Source: Lysobacter sp. (GTDB taxonomy: Bacteria; Pseudomonadota; Gammaproteobacteria; Xanthomonadales; Xanthomonadaceae). Taken from it: a DNA stretch of 64,000 nucleotides. The stretch is from the NCBI GenBank assembly GCA_030151365.1, contig JASLDW010000006.1, positions 1 through 64,000 on the forward strand. The letters are read 5' to 3'. The notes beneath the pieces were generated by a model. The model saw only the letters and a program-made list of their open reading frames with translations. It did no database searches and was not told the DNA's origin. This document shows positions 38,307 through 47,280 of this stretch, one piece after another (positions within the stretch are counted from its first letter, which is position 1; each line of letters opens with the position of its first letter). A program made the position numbers and the translations under genes.

Positions 38307-39587
38307 TTATCCGCGGGCGCGCAGCACCGACAGCACGTCGTGGCAGGCGCCCATGGTGTGGTAATCGGTCTTGCCGGCGGGGCTCTTCTCGTCGCTGTAC
38401 TTGCGGTTCTCGCGATCGAGGATGCGGTACCAGGCGCCATGGCGATGGTCGATCATGTGCTGCCAGGCGTACTGCCACAGCCTGTCGTACCACGCCCAGT
38501 AGCGTGCGTCGCCGGTGACGGAGGCGAGGCGCGCCGCGGTCGCGATCGATTCCGCCTGCACCCAGAAATACTTGTCCTCGTCGCAGACGAAGGTCTCGCC
38601 GTCGGCGAGCAAGCGGCCCTCGACACCGGGGGCGCGCAGCCTGTCCGGCGCGAAGCCGTAGACCATGCCGCCGAATTCCTCGTCCCACGACTTTTGCATC
38701 GCCTCGTCGAACAGGAAGCGCGCCTTCGGCACCAGCCACTCCGGCGCACCGCCATGTTTCGACAGGTGCGCGTGCAGGATCATCAGCAGCTTGGCCCATT
38801 CGGTCTGGTGGCCGGGCTGGAAACCCCAGGGCTTGAACAAATGCTTGGGATCGTCGCGATGGAAATCCCAGTCGACGTTCCAATCCTTGTCGTAGTGCTC
38901 CCATACCAGGCCATCGGCCTTGTCGGCCTGGCGACGCGTCATGTGGTCGGCGAGCAGCAGGGCGCGATCGAGATAGCGTTGTTCGCCGCTGGCTTCAAAC
39001 GCCGCCAGCATCGCTTCGCACATGTGCATGTTGGCGTTCTGGCCGCGATAGTCGGAGAACTGCCAGTCGCGCGTGGCTTCGTCGCGATAAAGGCCGGGGC
39101 CGGCTTCCCAATAGCGGTGTTCCAGCAGATCCCAGACTTCGCCCATCCATGCGCGCGCTTCTTCCACGCCGGCTTTCAAGCCGCAGCTGTAGGCCAGCAG
39201 CACGAAGGCCGCGCCATAGCATTGCTGGCTCAGGTCTTCCGGCTTGCCGTCGCGGATCGTCCACGCATAGCCGCCGCTTTGCGGATCGAAATGCACGTCG
39301 CGCAGGTAACGCAGGCCGTGACGGACGGCATCGAGATATTGCTGGCGCAATGCTGCGTCCTCGCGGAACTCGTTGGCGGCCATCGCGTAGTTGAAGACGA
39401 AGCGCGTGCTGCTGACCAGGTGGCGATGGCTGCGGTCGTAGATCGTGCCGTCATCCAGGTAGTAGTGGAAGAAACCACCGTCGGGATCGATGCAGTGCGG
39501 ATGGTAGAAGGCCATCGTCTGGCGGATGTGCGTGCGCAGCGCGTCGGGGTTGCGGAAATCGGGTAGCGGGAGAATCGGCGTGTTCAT
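38307..39587 (-). CDS. AGE-family sugar isomerase, probably D-mannose isomerase
   Basis: A 426-residue (alpha/alpha)6-barrel enzyme of the N-acylglucosamine 2-epimerase family. Members include mannose isomerase and YihS, which interconvert mannose, fructose and glucose. Candidate catalytic histidines are His260 in GFQPGHQTEW and His410 in DYHTMGACH, at the positions expected for YihS-type enzymes; QCYGAAFVLLAYS and NANMHMCEAMLAA also fit. The absence of a signal peptide places it in the cytoplasm. It lies between the mannosidase genes, so mannose to fructose is the likeliest reaction; a GlcNAc 2-epimerase or cellobiose 2-epimerase role cannot be excluded. Confidence 0.84.
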   Translation of the reverse strand: MNTPILPLPDFRNPDALRTHIRQTMAFYHPHCIDPDGGFFHYYLDDGTIYDRSHRHLVSSTRFVFNYAMAANEFREDAALRQQYLDAVRHGLRYLRDVHFDPQSGGYAWTIRDGKPEDLSQQCYGAAFVLLAYSCGLKAGVEEARAWMGEVWDLLEHRYWEAGPGLYRDEATRDWQFSDYRGQNANMHMCEAMLAAFEASGEQRYLDRALLLADHMTRRQADKADGLVWEHYDKDWNVDWDFHRDDPKHLFKPWGFQPGHQTEWAKLLMILHAHLSKHGGAPEWLVPKARFLFDEAMQKSWDEEFGGMVYGFAPDRLRAPGVEGRLLADGETFVCDEDKYFWVQAESIATAARLASVTGDARYWAWYDRLWQYAWQHMIDHRHGAWYRILDRENRKYSDEKSPAGKTDYHTMGACHDVLSVLRARG

Positions 39588-39591
39588 GGCA

Positions 39592-42243
39592 TCAATTCGA
39601 TGAAGGAATGGAAGAAAGCGCGTCGGCGAGGCTGCGGATGCGCAAGGTTGTTTGCAGTTGTTTCGGCGTTGCATTGCCGCGAACCTGCAGCGTGACCGTT
39701 TCGCCCGGCGGCAGGGTGAATGCGTTGTCGGAGGGCGTGGCGTCGAGATCGCCGAAATCGAGCCAGACGTTGCGCGCGAAACGCGTGGCGGTCAGGCGCA
39801 AGGTCTTGCCGTCGCGCGACCACTCGCGGCGCAGGCCGGGATCGGGCCAGGCGATGTCCTTGGCGTGCGCGAAATACACCAGGCCGCGCGAAGCCGGTTC
39901 GCCTTCAACGGTGAGATCGAATGCGGCGACGGTGCGCCTTGGGTCGATTCCGCGCAGCAGTTGTGCATCGTCCAGCGTCATCGCCACCGAAGCGCTCAGC
40001 GGCGGCAACTTCACCGCCGTGGTTTCATCGCGCAGCAGCTTGCCATCGAGATCGAACAGGCGCGTTCGCAGCTGGCCGTGGCGTTCCGTGGTGCGATCGG
40101 ACAGCAGCGTCACCGTGGTGCGTCCGTTCTGGCGCAGCGCTGCCACCGCCACCGGCGCATAGAAGCGGCGCGCAGCGTAGTTCAACGGTTTCCAGCGACC
40201 GAACCAGTCGATGCTCGACCACGAGGCACCCGGCCAGACATCGTTGAGCTGCCAGTACAGCGACCCCATGGTGACCGGGCGACTGGCGCGATGGTGCAGC
40301 GCCGCCAGCGAGATGCCATCGGACTGCATCACCTGGCTCAGGTAGACGAAATCGGCGAAATCGCGCGGCGTGCCGTATTCCATGGTGATGTAATGCATCA
40401 GGCGTTCGTTGCCCTTGCCGGCCATGAACTTCTGGTGCGCGGTGATCACCGGGCTGTCGATCGCCAGCGCCTGCTTGCCGACGAAGGCGCGGATCGTGCG
40501 CATCTCCGGCCATGCCTGCAAGCCGTATTCCGACATGAAGCGCGGCGTGATCTCCAGGTACTTTTCATAAGGGTAGGCAGGACCGCCCCAGACTTCCCAG
40601 TAATGGCGGTCGCCGGACTCGTTGATGTCGGCCTTGCCGGCCATATCGTCGGCGCTGGGGCTGCTCGGCCAGTAGGCGATGCCACCACTTTCCTGTTGCA
40701 CCACCTCGCGCAGGTCGCGATCGAACAACTGCTGCCAGCCCTCCCAGACCTTCTTCGCGAACGCGGGATCGGCGGCGGTCAGTTCCTTGCCGTGGCCCCA
40801 GTATTTCCAGGCGATCTCTTCTTCGTTGTTGCCGCACCACAGGACGATGCTGGGATGGTTGCGCAGGCGCTGCAGCTGGTCGCGCGCTTCGGCGACGACA
40901 TTGGCACGGAAGGCGGGGTCCCAGGCCGGTTGCATGCCGCCACCGAACATGAAGTCCTGCCACACCATCAGGCCGAGCTCGTCGGCGGCGTCGAAGAAGG
41001 CGTCGCGTTCGTAGTAACCGCCGCCCCAGCTGCGCAACATGTTCATGTTGGCGTCGCGCGCCGATTGCAGGATGTGGCGGATCTGCGCGTCGCTGGGTCG
41101 CGGCGCGAACATGTCGAAGGGAATCGAGTTCGCGCCCTTGGCGAACACCGGAATGCCGTTGACCACAAATTCGAAGCTGCGGCCATTCGCATCTTTTTCC
41201 CGTTGCAGTTCGACACTGCGCAGACCGGTGCGGCGAACGAAGCGATCAGCCACGCGACCATTTGCCAGCACTTCCGCTTCGTAGCGATACAGCGGTTGCG
41301 CGCCGTAACCGTTCGGATACCAGCGCTGCGGATGGTCGATATGCACCGGAACATCGACGGCCGTGACCGTCGATGCATCGACGCCGCGCTCACCGACAGC
41401 GGAGCGCCTGCCGCCCGGCGCGACCTGCCACAGGCGCACGCGATAGTGCGCGGATACTGCGGGATCAATGCGCACGCGAGCGGTCAGCTCGGCGCGATCG
41501 CCATCGACATGGTCCTGGCGAATCTGCAGGTCGTCGATGCGCGCGCCGCTCCAGCTTTGCAGCGACACCGGCTGCCAGATGCCGGCGGTGACATAGCGCG
41601 GACCCCAGTCCCAGCCGTAGTGATAACCGGGCTTGCGCACGAAGTTCGCGGTCATCGCGTCCTTCGGTTCGTCGCCATAGGGCGAGGTGTAATTGCCGGC
41701 GATCTTGTGCGGCATCGCCTGCACCTGCGGCAGCAGGGTGGCGATCGGCGAATGGAAGACCACGCGCAATTCGTTGCCATGCGCCTTCAATTTGCCATGC
41801 ACCGGCACTCGCCACGTCCGAAAACTGTTGTCGGCGGAGAGGATGCGCTCGCCGTTGAGCCAGACATCGGCGAGGGTGTCGAGGCCCTGGAACACCAGTT
41901 CGTTGCGGCGTGCGCCCAGGGCCGCAGCATCGACATCGAAGCTGCGGCGATATTCCCAGCCGGCCAGGCCGATCCACTGCAATCCCGCCTCGGGTGCGCC
42001 GACGTAGGGATCGGGGATCTGATGGTTGGCGAGAAGATCGGTATGCACCGTGCCCGGAACGATCGCTTGTCGCCACGTCGTCATCGTTCGATGACTCGCG
42101 GCTTGTGCGTCATCGGGTTGGAGGCGGAACGACCACGCGCCGTCAAGATGCCGGATCGACACCGTATTCGAGGCGTCCTTTGCCTGGACGGAAAACGGCA
42201 GTGCCGTCGCCAGCGCCAAACCGAGCCAGTTGCGCAGGGCCAT
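39592..42243 (-). CDS. GH2 beta-mannosidase, secreted
   Basis: An 883-residue exo-enzyme that removes beta-mannose, such as the core mannose of N-glycans. A signal peptide (residues 1-21, PFSVQAK) is followed by the sugar-binding and immunoglobulin-like domains and the TIM barrel. The acid/base is Glu474 in WCGNNE, and the nucleophile is Glu572 in FMSEYG, as in GH2 mannosidases. The WGGGYYERDAFFDAADELGLMVWQDFMF segment is typical of the subfamily. The start at 42243 overlaps the halogenase stop (TGATG), indicating coupling. The stop is 4 bases before the isomerase start. Confidence 0.92.
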   Translation of the reverse strand: MALRNWLGLALATALPFSVQAKDASNTVSIRHLDGAWSFRLQPDDAQAASHRTMTTWRQAIVPGTVHTDLLANHQIPDPYVGAPEAGLQWIGLAGWEYRRSFDVDAAALGARRNELVFQGLDTLADVWLNGERILSADNSFRTWRVPVHGKLKAHGNELRVVFHSPIATLLPQVQAMPHKIAGNYTSPYGDEPKDAMTANFVRKPGYHYGWDWGPRYVTAGIWQPVSLQSWSGARIDDLQIRQDHVDGDRAELTARVRIDPAVSAHYRVRLWQVAPGGRRSAVGERGVDASTVTAVDVPVHIDHPQRWYPNGYGAQPLYRYEAEVLANGRVADRFVRRTGLRSVELQREKDANGRSFEFVVNGIPVFAKGANSIPFDMFAPRPSDAQIRHILQSARDANMNMLRSWGGGYYERDAFFDAADELGLMVWQDFMFGGGMQPAWDPAFRANVVAEARDQLQRLRNHPSIVLWCGNNEEEIAWKYWGHGKELTAADPAFAKKVWEGWQQLFDRDLREVVQQESGGIAYWPSSPSADDMAGKADINESGDRHYWEVWGGPAYPYEKYLEITPRFMSEYGLQAWPEMRTIRAFVGKQALAIDSPVITAHQKFMAGKGNERLMHYITMEYGTPRDFADFVYLSQVMQSDGISLAALHHRASRPVTMGSLYWQLNDVWPGASWSSIDWFGRWKPLNYAARRFYAPVAVAALRQNGRTTVTLLSDRTTERHGQLRTRLFDLDGKLLRDETTAVKLPPLSASVAMTLDDAQLLRGIDPRRTVAAFDLTVEGEPASRGLVYFAHAKDIAWPDPGLRREWSRDGKTLRLTATRFARNVWLDFGDLDATPSDNAFTLPPGETVTLQVRGNATPKQLQTTLRIRSLADALSSIPSSN

Positions 42244-43766
42244 CACGGCATCGCCTTGCAGTAGTGGTCGATGAAAGCCTGGTGGGACGGGATCGCATTC
42301 GCTGCGCGGGCCACGTCCTGGCGCATGCGCTCGACGAACTGTTGCAATCGTTCTTCCGGCAGCTTGTCCACGATCGGATGATAACCACGCGGGACGATGC
42401 GCTGGCCCAGCATCACTTGTACCCAGCTCGGCAAGGCGAAGAAATCCTCGGCATTGCGGAAATAGCGGCCATCGATGCGGAACAGGTCGATGGTTTCCCG
42501 CAGCGGATCGGGAATCGCCATCGTCCGGCAGTGGTTCCAGAATGCGGTGTCGTCGCGTTCGGTCGCGTTGTAGTGGAGGACGAGGAAATCGCGGACGCGC
42601 TCGTGCTCGAACGCCGATTCGCGATTGAAGCGTTCGCGCAGCAGCGGATCGCAATCGCGATCGGGGAACAGGCCGAGCAGTCGTTGCACGGCCGATTGCG
42701 CCAGATAGATCGCGGTGGATTCCAGCGGCTCCATGAAACCGCCGGCAAGCCCGACGGCGACCACGTTTCGGTTCCAGAACTGCCTGCGCCGACCGGGCGT
42801 GAAGCGCAACGGTCGCGGATCGGCCAGCGCCGGGCCGTCGAGCGTCGCCAGCAAAGTGGCGGCGGCTTCGTCATCGCCGATGTGGTTGCTGGAATAGACG
42901 TAACCGTTGCCGACGCGCGATTGCGTCGGGATTCGCCATTGCCAGCCCGCCGCGCGCGCGCTGACGCGCGTGTAGGGGGTCAGCGGTCCGGAACTGGCGC
43001 TGGGCGCGACCATCGCGCGATCGCAGGGCAGCCACTGGGTCCATGCCTCGTAGCCGGTCTTGAGTGTCTGTTCGATCAGCAGGCCGCGGAAACCCGAGCA
43101 ATCGATGAACAGATCGCCTTCGATGCGTTCGCCGCTTTCCATGACGATCGCCTCGATGAACCCGTCCTCGCCGCGCTGGACGACGTCGACGACCTTGCCT
43201 TCGGTGCGTTGCACGCCGCGGCGTTCGGCGAGATTGCGCAGGTAGCGCGCATACAGCCCGGCATCGAACTGGTAACCGTAGGCGATGTTCGACAATGGCG
43301 AGTCCGAAGGGGCGTCGGGCGGACTGATCATGAATTTGTCGAGCGGCGCGGCGACGGTCGGCAGCGAATACGCGCCGATCTCCGGCGCGCGTCCGGCCAG
43401 GAACAGTTTCAACCAGTATTGATGGAAAGGCAGCGGCCCGAGCGAACGCCCGATGGTGCCGAAGCCGTGGACGTAGCTGTCGCCGATGCGCGCCCAGTCT
43501 TTGAACTGGATGCCGAGCTTGAACGTGCCTTCGGTTTCGCGGATGAAGTCGGCTTCGTCGATCCCCAGCAACTGGCCGTTGAAGGTCTTCATGAAGGGAA
43601 CGGTGGATTCGCCGACGCCGACGATGCCGATCTCCTCGGATTCGACCAGGCGCACCGACACCGATGCGTCGAGATAGGTGGCAAGTGCAGCCGCGGCCAT
43701 CCAGCCCGCGCTGCCCCCGCCGACGACAACGACTTTCCTGATCCGGTGGTCGTTGTGCGTCATCAT
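42243..43766 (-). CDS. flavin-dependent halogenase homologue (tryptophan halogenase family)
   Basis: A 507-residue flavoprotein. It has the FAD motif GGGSAG (16-21), Lys83 in TFKLGIQFKDW, the position of the halogenating lysine, and the WxWxIP motif (Trp275-Pro280) that distinguishes halogenases from monooxygenases. EPLEST (346-351) carries the conserved Glu. There is no signal peptide, so it should act in the cytoplasm. Homologues stand beside TonB receptors in Xanthomonas, Caulobacter and Brevundimonas; two of them brominate indole in vitro, as I recall. The physiological substrate is unknown. A GAGGA ribosome site fits the ATG at 43763 better than that at 43766. It is the second gene of the receptor operon. 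Confidence 0.85.
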   Translation of the reverse strand: MMTHNDHRIRKVVVVGGGSAGWMAAAALATYLDASVSVRLVESEEIGIVGVGESTVPFMKTFNGQLLGIDEADFIRETEGTFKLGIQFKDWARIGDSYVHGFGTIGRSLGPLPFHQYWLKLFLAGRAPEIGAYSLPTVAAPLDKFMISPPDAPSDSPLSNIAYGYQFDAGLYARYLRNLAERRGVQRTEGKVVDVVQRGEDGFIEAIVMESGERIEGDLFIDCSGFRGLLIEQTLKTGYEAWTQWLPCDRAMVAPSASSGPLTPYTRVSARAAGWQWRIPTQSRVGNGYVYSSNHIGDDEAAATLLATLDGPALADPRPLRFTPGRRRQFWNRNVVAVGLAGGFMEPLESTAIYLAQSAVQRLLGLFPDRDCDPLLRERFNRESAFEHERVRDFLVLHYNATERDDTAFWNHCRTMAIPDPLRETIDLFRIDGRYFRNAEDFFALPSWVQVMLGQRIVPRGYHPIVDKLPEERLQQFVERMRQDVARAANAIPSHQAFIDHYCKAMP

Positions 43767-43782
43767 GCATTCCTCGATAAAG

Positions 43783-43819
43783 AAAAAAGCCGACAGCCCG
43801 GGGAGGCGGGACTGCCGGC
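43783..43819 (-). terminator. rho-independent terminator after the TonB receptor gene
   Basis: On the minus strand GCCGGCAG pairs with CTGTCGGC (one G-U), with an inner CCCG/CGGG pairing, followed by six T. It lies between the receptor and the halogenase genes, so it probably attenuates transcription into the operon and gives more receptor than enzyme. Confidence 0.75.
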
Positions 43820-43866
43820 ACCGGAGTGCCCCGCATCGCCATGCGCGACGCGGGGCGGGGAGGACC

Positions 43867-46800
43867 TCAGAACTTGTAGGTCACGCCAAGATACATCTGG
43901 CGGCCGGAGTAGTTGTTGGAATAGAAGCGATCCTTGGTGTCGTTGCCGAGGTGGGCGCGTTGCTCCGACTTGGTCGCGTTCAATACCGAACCGGTGATCG
44001 TGAACTGGTCGGTGAAGTTGTAACCGAGGTTGAGGTCGAGCTGGTCGTACGGCTCGGAGTAGACACTGAGGCCGTTGTCGAGGCCGCCGACCAACTCGCC
44101 GCGACGGTTCCAGGACGCGCGTGCCAGGAACTTCTTGGTCTCATAGAACACCGTGAAGTTGGCTTGCGTCTTGGCACTGCCGACCAACGGCGACCGACCC
44201 AATACCGTGCCGTCACCAAGGGTCACCGCAGCGTAGTTGGTCTTGTTGTAGGTGTAATTGGCCTGGAAGCCGAGGCCGAAATCGAAGGTGTACTGCCCGT
44301 ACAGTTCCACGCCTTTCGAAACGCCGTTGCGTCCGTTGGCATCGGTCGAGTATTGCTGCACCAACACCGATTGGCCACCCACGTTCATCTGCGCATCGTG
44401 GGTCACCGGCACGATGAAGTTCTTGATGTTCTTGCGGAACAGGCCCATGCCGAGCACCGAACCCGGGTGGAAATACCATTCCAGGCCGAGATCGTATTGC
44501 AACGCCTGGAACGGTTCCAGGTCCTTGTTGCTGCCGCTGCCATACCAGCCGGGATTGGTGGTACCACCGGCGACGCGGCGATCGTTGCTGTATTCCGGAC
44601 TGTAATAGCTGAGGTTGCCGGGATAGGCGATCTGGGTATATGCCGGACGCGAAATCACCTTGGACGCGGCGCCACGCAGCACCAGATCCTTGGTCAGGTC
44701 GTAGGCGATGTTGAAGCTCGGCAGGATGTCGTTGTAGGTCTTGTTCAACGATGCCAGTGCGAAGGACTTCCTGTGCACCGTGTTGTTGGGGTCCGAGGGG
44801 TCGCCGCCGGGCAGGCGCACGAATCCGCTTTCGCAGGTGGTGCCGGTCGGCAGCGTGGCCGGGCAGGGCAACGGATTGCCATCCGGACCGTCCATGAAGT
44901 AGTCGAGGAACGATTCGACGGCATCGGTCGATGCAGCGAGCTGCTTGGTGCGAACAAAGCGCAGACCGACATTGCCGCGCAGGCGTTCGGTCTTGAAGTT
45001 GGCCTGGAAGTAACCGGCCATGGCCTTCTCGCCGACGTTGTAGATGAAATCGGGTTCGATGCGTGTCCGCATCGGGCCGTAGTGGTTGTTCAGGTAATTG
45101 ACGTAGCCCGGGAAGTTGATGCCCGGGAAGACGTTGGCCTTGAAGCCGCCGGTGATGTTGCCGACCGGCTGGTCGAGGAAGTAGTAGGGCTGACCCACAC
45201 CGGCACTCGGATCGCAGCCGTTCTGGTAGCGGTTTTCGTAGTTGTTCGGATCGGTGCCTGGGCAGGCCCAGTAGTTGTTGCCGGTATTGCGATGGACCTT
45301 GCTGTCGGTGTACTTGACGCCGAACTGGATCGAGTCCAGCCAGCCCTTCTCGAACAGTTTGCTGAAGTCGGCCTGGAAATAGTTCTGCTTGACGTTGGTC
45401 TGGACCCAGGACGAATCGGTCGAGCCGAGGTCGACTTCGGCGATGCCGTTCATGATGTTCTGCTGCAGGTTGGGAGAGAACGTCATCGTCGGCGTGCCGC
45501 TCAGATCCCAGGCGCTATAGGAATTGCCAATGGATCCAGGATTGGCGTAGGAGCCGTTGACCATTCGGCGTGGCTTGGCCGACATGCGGAAATTCATCGA
45601 CGGACCACCCGACGACCAGGTACGGCCACCCTTGAAGCTGGCGCTGAACAGCGGGCTGATCTTCCACTCGATTCCGAGGTCGGCGGTCTGCGATGTCGTC
45701 TTCTCGATGCTGTAGCCACCGGTCAGCTGTGGCGTCGGAATGGTGCAATCGTCGGGACCCCAGCCACCCTTTTTCATGCCGGCTGCCACGGCAGCGGCTT
45801 CGTCGCAGTAGTAGGTCGTGCCCGGATGGATCGAATACTGCGCGCCGGTGACGATGGTGCCGCTGCGATCGAAAGTCAGGCCATCGAGCATGCGCCCGCC
45901 AGGCCAGTTGCCGTCGCCGGCATAGCGCGCGAGGTTCCATTCCGGAACCTTCAGCATGTTGAGGCTGTAATCGCCCTTCAGCTGGAAGCGGAAATAGTTG
46001 GCCGTCAACGTCAGGTTGTCAGTCGGGCGGAACTGGAAGGTGATCTGGCCGCCCGTGCGCTCGCGATGCTCGTTGCGGACGGCGAAGTCGACCGAGGTCG
46101 GCATGAAGAAATTGCAGTAGTAGCCACAGCCTGTCGGCCAACCGCTCTGATCAAACGTCCCCGTGTATGGATGGTTCTGGTCGTTGAAGCCTGATTCGCC
46201 CCACCACTTGCCGACGCCGCTGCCGGCGGGGAAGGCGTGGCCATTGACATCGGTGGGCGGATGACCGGAGTAATCGTTGCCGTACCACTGCCAGTTCTCG
46301 GTACTGACTTCCATGCTGCGATTGGTGCGTTTCTGCTTGGTCGCACCGATCAGCACGCCGAAGCGGTTGTCCTTGCTGTGCCAGGAATACATCGCCGACG
46401 ACTGCGTATCGATGCGATCGTTGGCGCGGGTATCGGACATGGTGCCTTCCAGCGAGACATAGCCGGAGTTCGGCTTCATGTCGAGCGGCTTGCGCGTATG
46501 CAGGATCACCGTGCCGCCGATGCCGCCTTCGTCGAGGCGCGCTTCCGGGGTCTTGAACAGTTCCGCGCTGGACAGCATGTTCGCCGGCATCAGCGTGTAG
46601 TTGAACGAGCGCGTCGCTTCATTGTTGGTCTCGGACGAGGCGATGAAGTTGCCGTTCAACTGGGTGAGGGTGAGGCCCGGCAGCAGGCCGCGCACGCTGA
46701 CCGACTTGCCTTCGCCACCACTGCGCTCGATGACCACGCCCGGCACGCGCTGCAATGCGTCGGCGACGTTCTTGTCGGGGAATTTGCTGACGTCTTCCGC

Positions 46801-47046
46801 CGTGATCACCTCGACGATCGCGTTGGCGTCGCGCTTCTGATCGAGGCTCTTCTCGATCGAATAGCGGAAGCCGGTGACCGTGACCTTGTCGAGTTCGTTG
46901 GCGTTCTTCTGGTCCGCCTGCGCGGTGGCAGTGGCAGTCGCCTGCTGGGCGAACACGATGGAGGGGCTGGCCACGGCAGTCGCGAGGACGACGGCAATGG
47001 CGGCGGACAGCGGGTTCCGGTGCTGCGGGCGGGGGGACAGTTTCAT
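43867..47046 (-). CDS. TonB-dependent outer-membrane receptor, oligosaccharide type
   Basis: A 1059-residue receptor. A signal peptide ends near SPSIVFAQQ; a TonB-box-like segment follows (LDKVTVTGFRYSIEKSLDQKRD). The plug domain is AIVEVITAEDVSKFPDKNVADALQRVPGVVIER (split by position: about residues 77-110), and a large 22-strand barrel ends MYLGVTYKF with the terminal Phe of outer-membrane barrels. Its size and its place with GH2, GH92, LacI and fructokinase identify a carbohydrate-uptake receptor, not a siderophore receptor. The likely ligand is an N-glycan or mannan oligosaccharide. Two LacI-type palindromes precede it. Confidence 0.93.
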   Translation of the reverse strand: MKLSPRPQHRNPLSAAIAVVLATAVASPSIVFAQQATATATAQADQKNANELDKVTVTGFRYSIEKSLDQKRDANAIVEVITAEDVSKFPDKNVADALQRVPGVVIERSGGEGKSVSVRGLLPGLTLTQLNGNFIASSETNNEATRSFNYTLMPANMLSSAELFKTPEARLDEGGIGGTVILHTRKPLDMKPNSGYVSLEGTMSDTRANDRIDTQSSAMYSWHSKDNRFGVLIGATKQKRTNRSMEVSTENWQWYGNDYSGHPPTDVNGHAFPAGSGVGKWWGESGFNDQNHPYTGTFDQSGWPTGCGYYCNFFMPTSVDFAVRNEHRERTGGQITFQFRPTDNLTLTANYFRFQLKGDYSLNMLKVPEWNLARYAGDGNWPGGRMLDGLTFDRSGTIVTGAQYSIHPGTTYYCDEAAAVAAGMKKGGWGPDDCTIPTPQLTGGYSIEKTTSQTADLGIEWKISPLFSASFKGGRTWSSGGPSMNFRMSAKPRRMVNGSYANPGSIGNSYSAWDLSGTPTMTFSPNLQQNIMNGIAEVDLGSTDSSWVQTNVKQNYFQADFSKLFEKGWLDSIQFGVKYTDSKVHRNTGNNYWACPGTDPNNYENRYQNGCDPSAGVGQPYYFLDQPVGNITGGFKANVFPGINFPGYVNYLNNHYGPMRTRIEPDFIYNVGEKAMAGYFQANFKTERLRGNVGLRFVRTKQLAASTDAVESFLDYFMDGPDGNPLPCPATLPTGTTCESGFVRLPGGDPSDPNNTVHRKSFALASLNKTYNDILPSFNIAYDLTKDLVLRGAASKVISRPAYTQIAYPGNLSYYSPEYSNDRRVAGGTTNPGWYGSGSNKDLEPFQALQYDLGLEWYFHPGSVLGMGLFRKNIKNFIVPVTHDAQMNVGGQSVLVQQYSTDANGRNGVSKGVELYGQYTFDFGLGFQANYTYNKTNYAAVTLGDGTVLGRSPLVGSAKTQANFTVFYETKKFLARASWNRRGELVGGLDNGLSVYSEPYDQLDLNLGYNFTDQFTITGSVLNATKSEQRAHLGNDTKDRFYSNNYSGRQMYLGVTYKF

Positions 47047-47093
47047 TCCGTTCTCTCTGCTGGGATTGGATCGGCGGCAAGCGCGGGGAGGAT

Positions 47094-47107
47094 ATGGATC
47101 GATCCAA
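47094..47107. promoter_or_regulatory. LacI-type operator, proximal to the receptor gene
   Basis: ATGGATCGATCCAA, a near-perfect palindrome with the central ATCGAT shared by the two other sites. It lies 48 bases before the receptor start codon. Confidence 0.62.
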
Positions 47108-47198
47108 ATCGAGGGGAAACCGCTTCGACTGCCCTTGGATTGCCGCAGCCGCCCGCCGTCAGACTCCCGACCCTTCCCTGCAACCGTGGTCGACCGAT

Positions 47199-47212
47199 TT
47201 AGATCGATCTAA
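47199..47212. promoter_or_regulatory. LacI-type operator, distal to the receptor gene
   Basis: TTAGATCGATCTAA, a perfect 14-base palindrome, 153 bases before the receptor start. Its centre is 105 bases, close to ten helical turns, from that of the proximal site. A GTTGCCATGCAAC inverted repeat at 47257-47269 lies further upstream and may serve another regulator. Confidence 0.7.
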
Positions 47213-47280
47213 TGTCACGGCAACGGATTAATAACACGGGCGCGCGGTGGATGCATGTTGCCATGCAACACTATTCGCAT

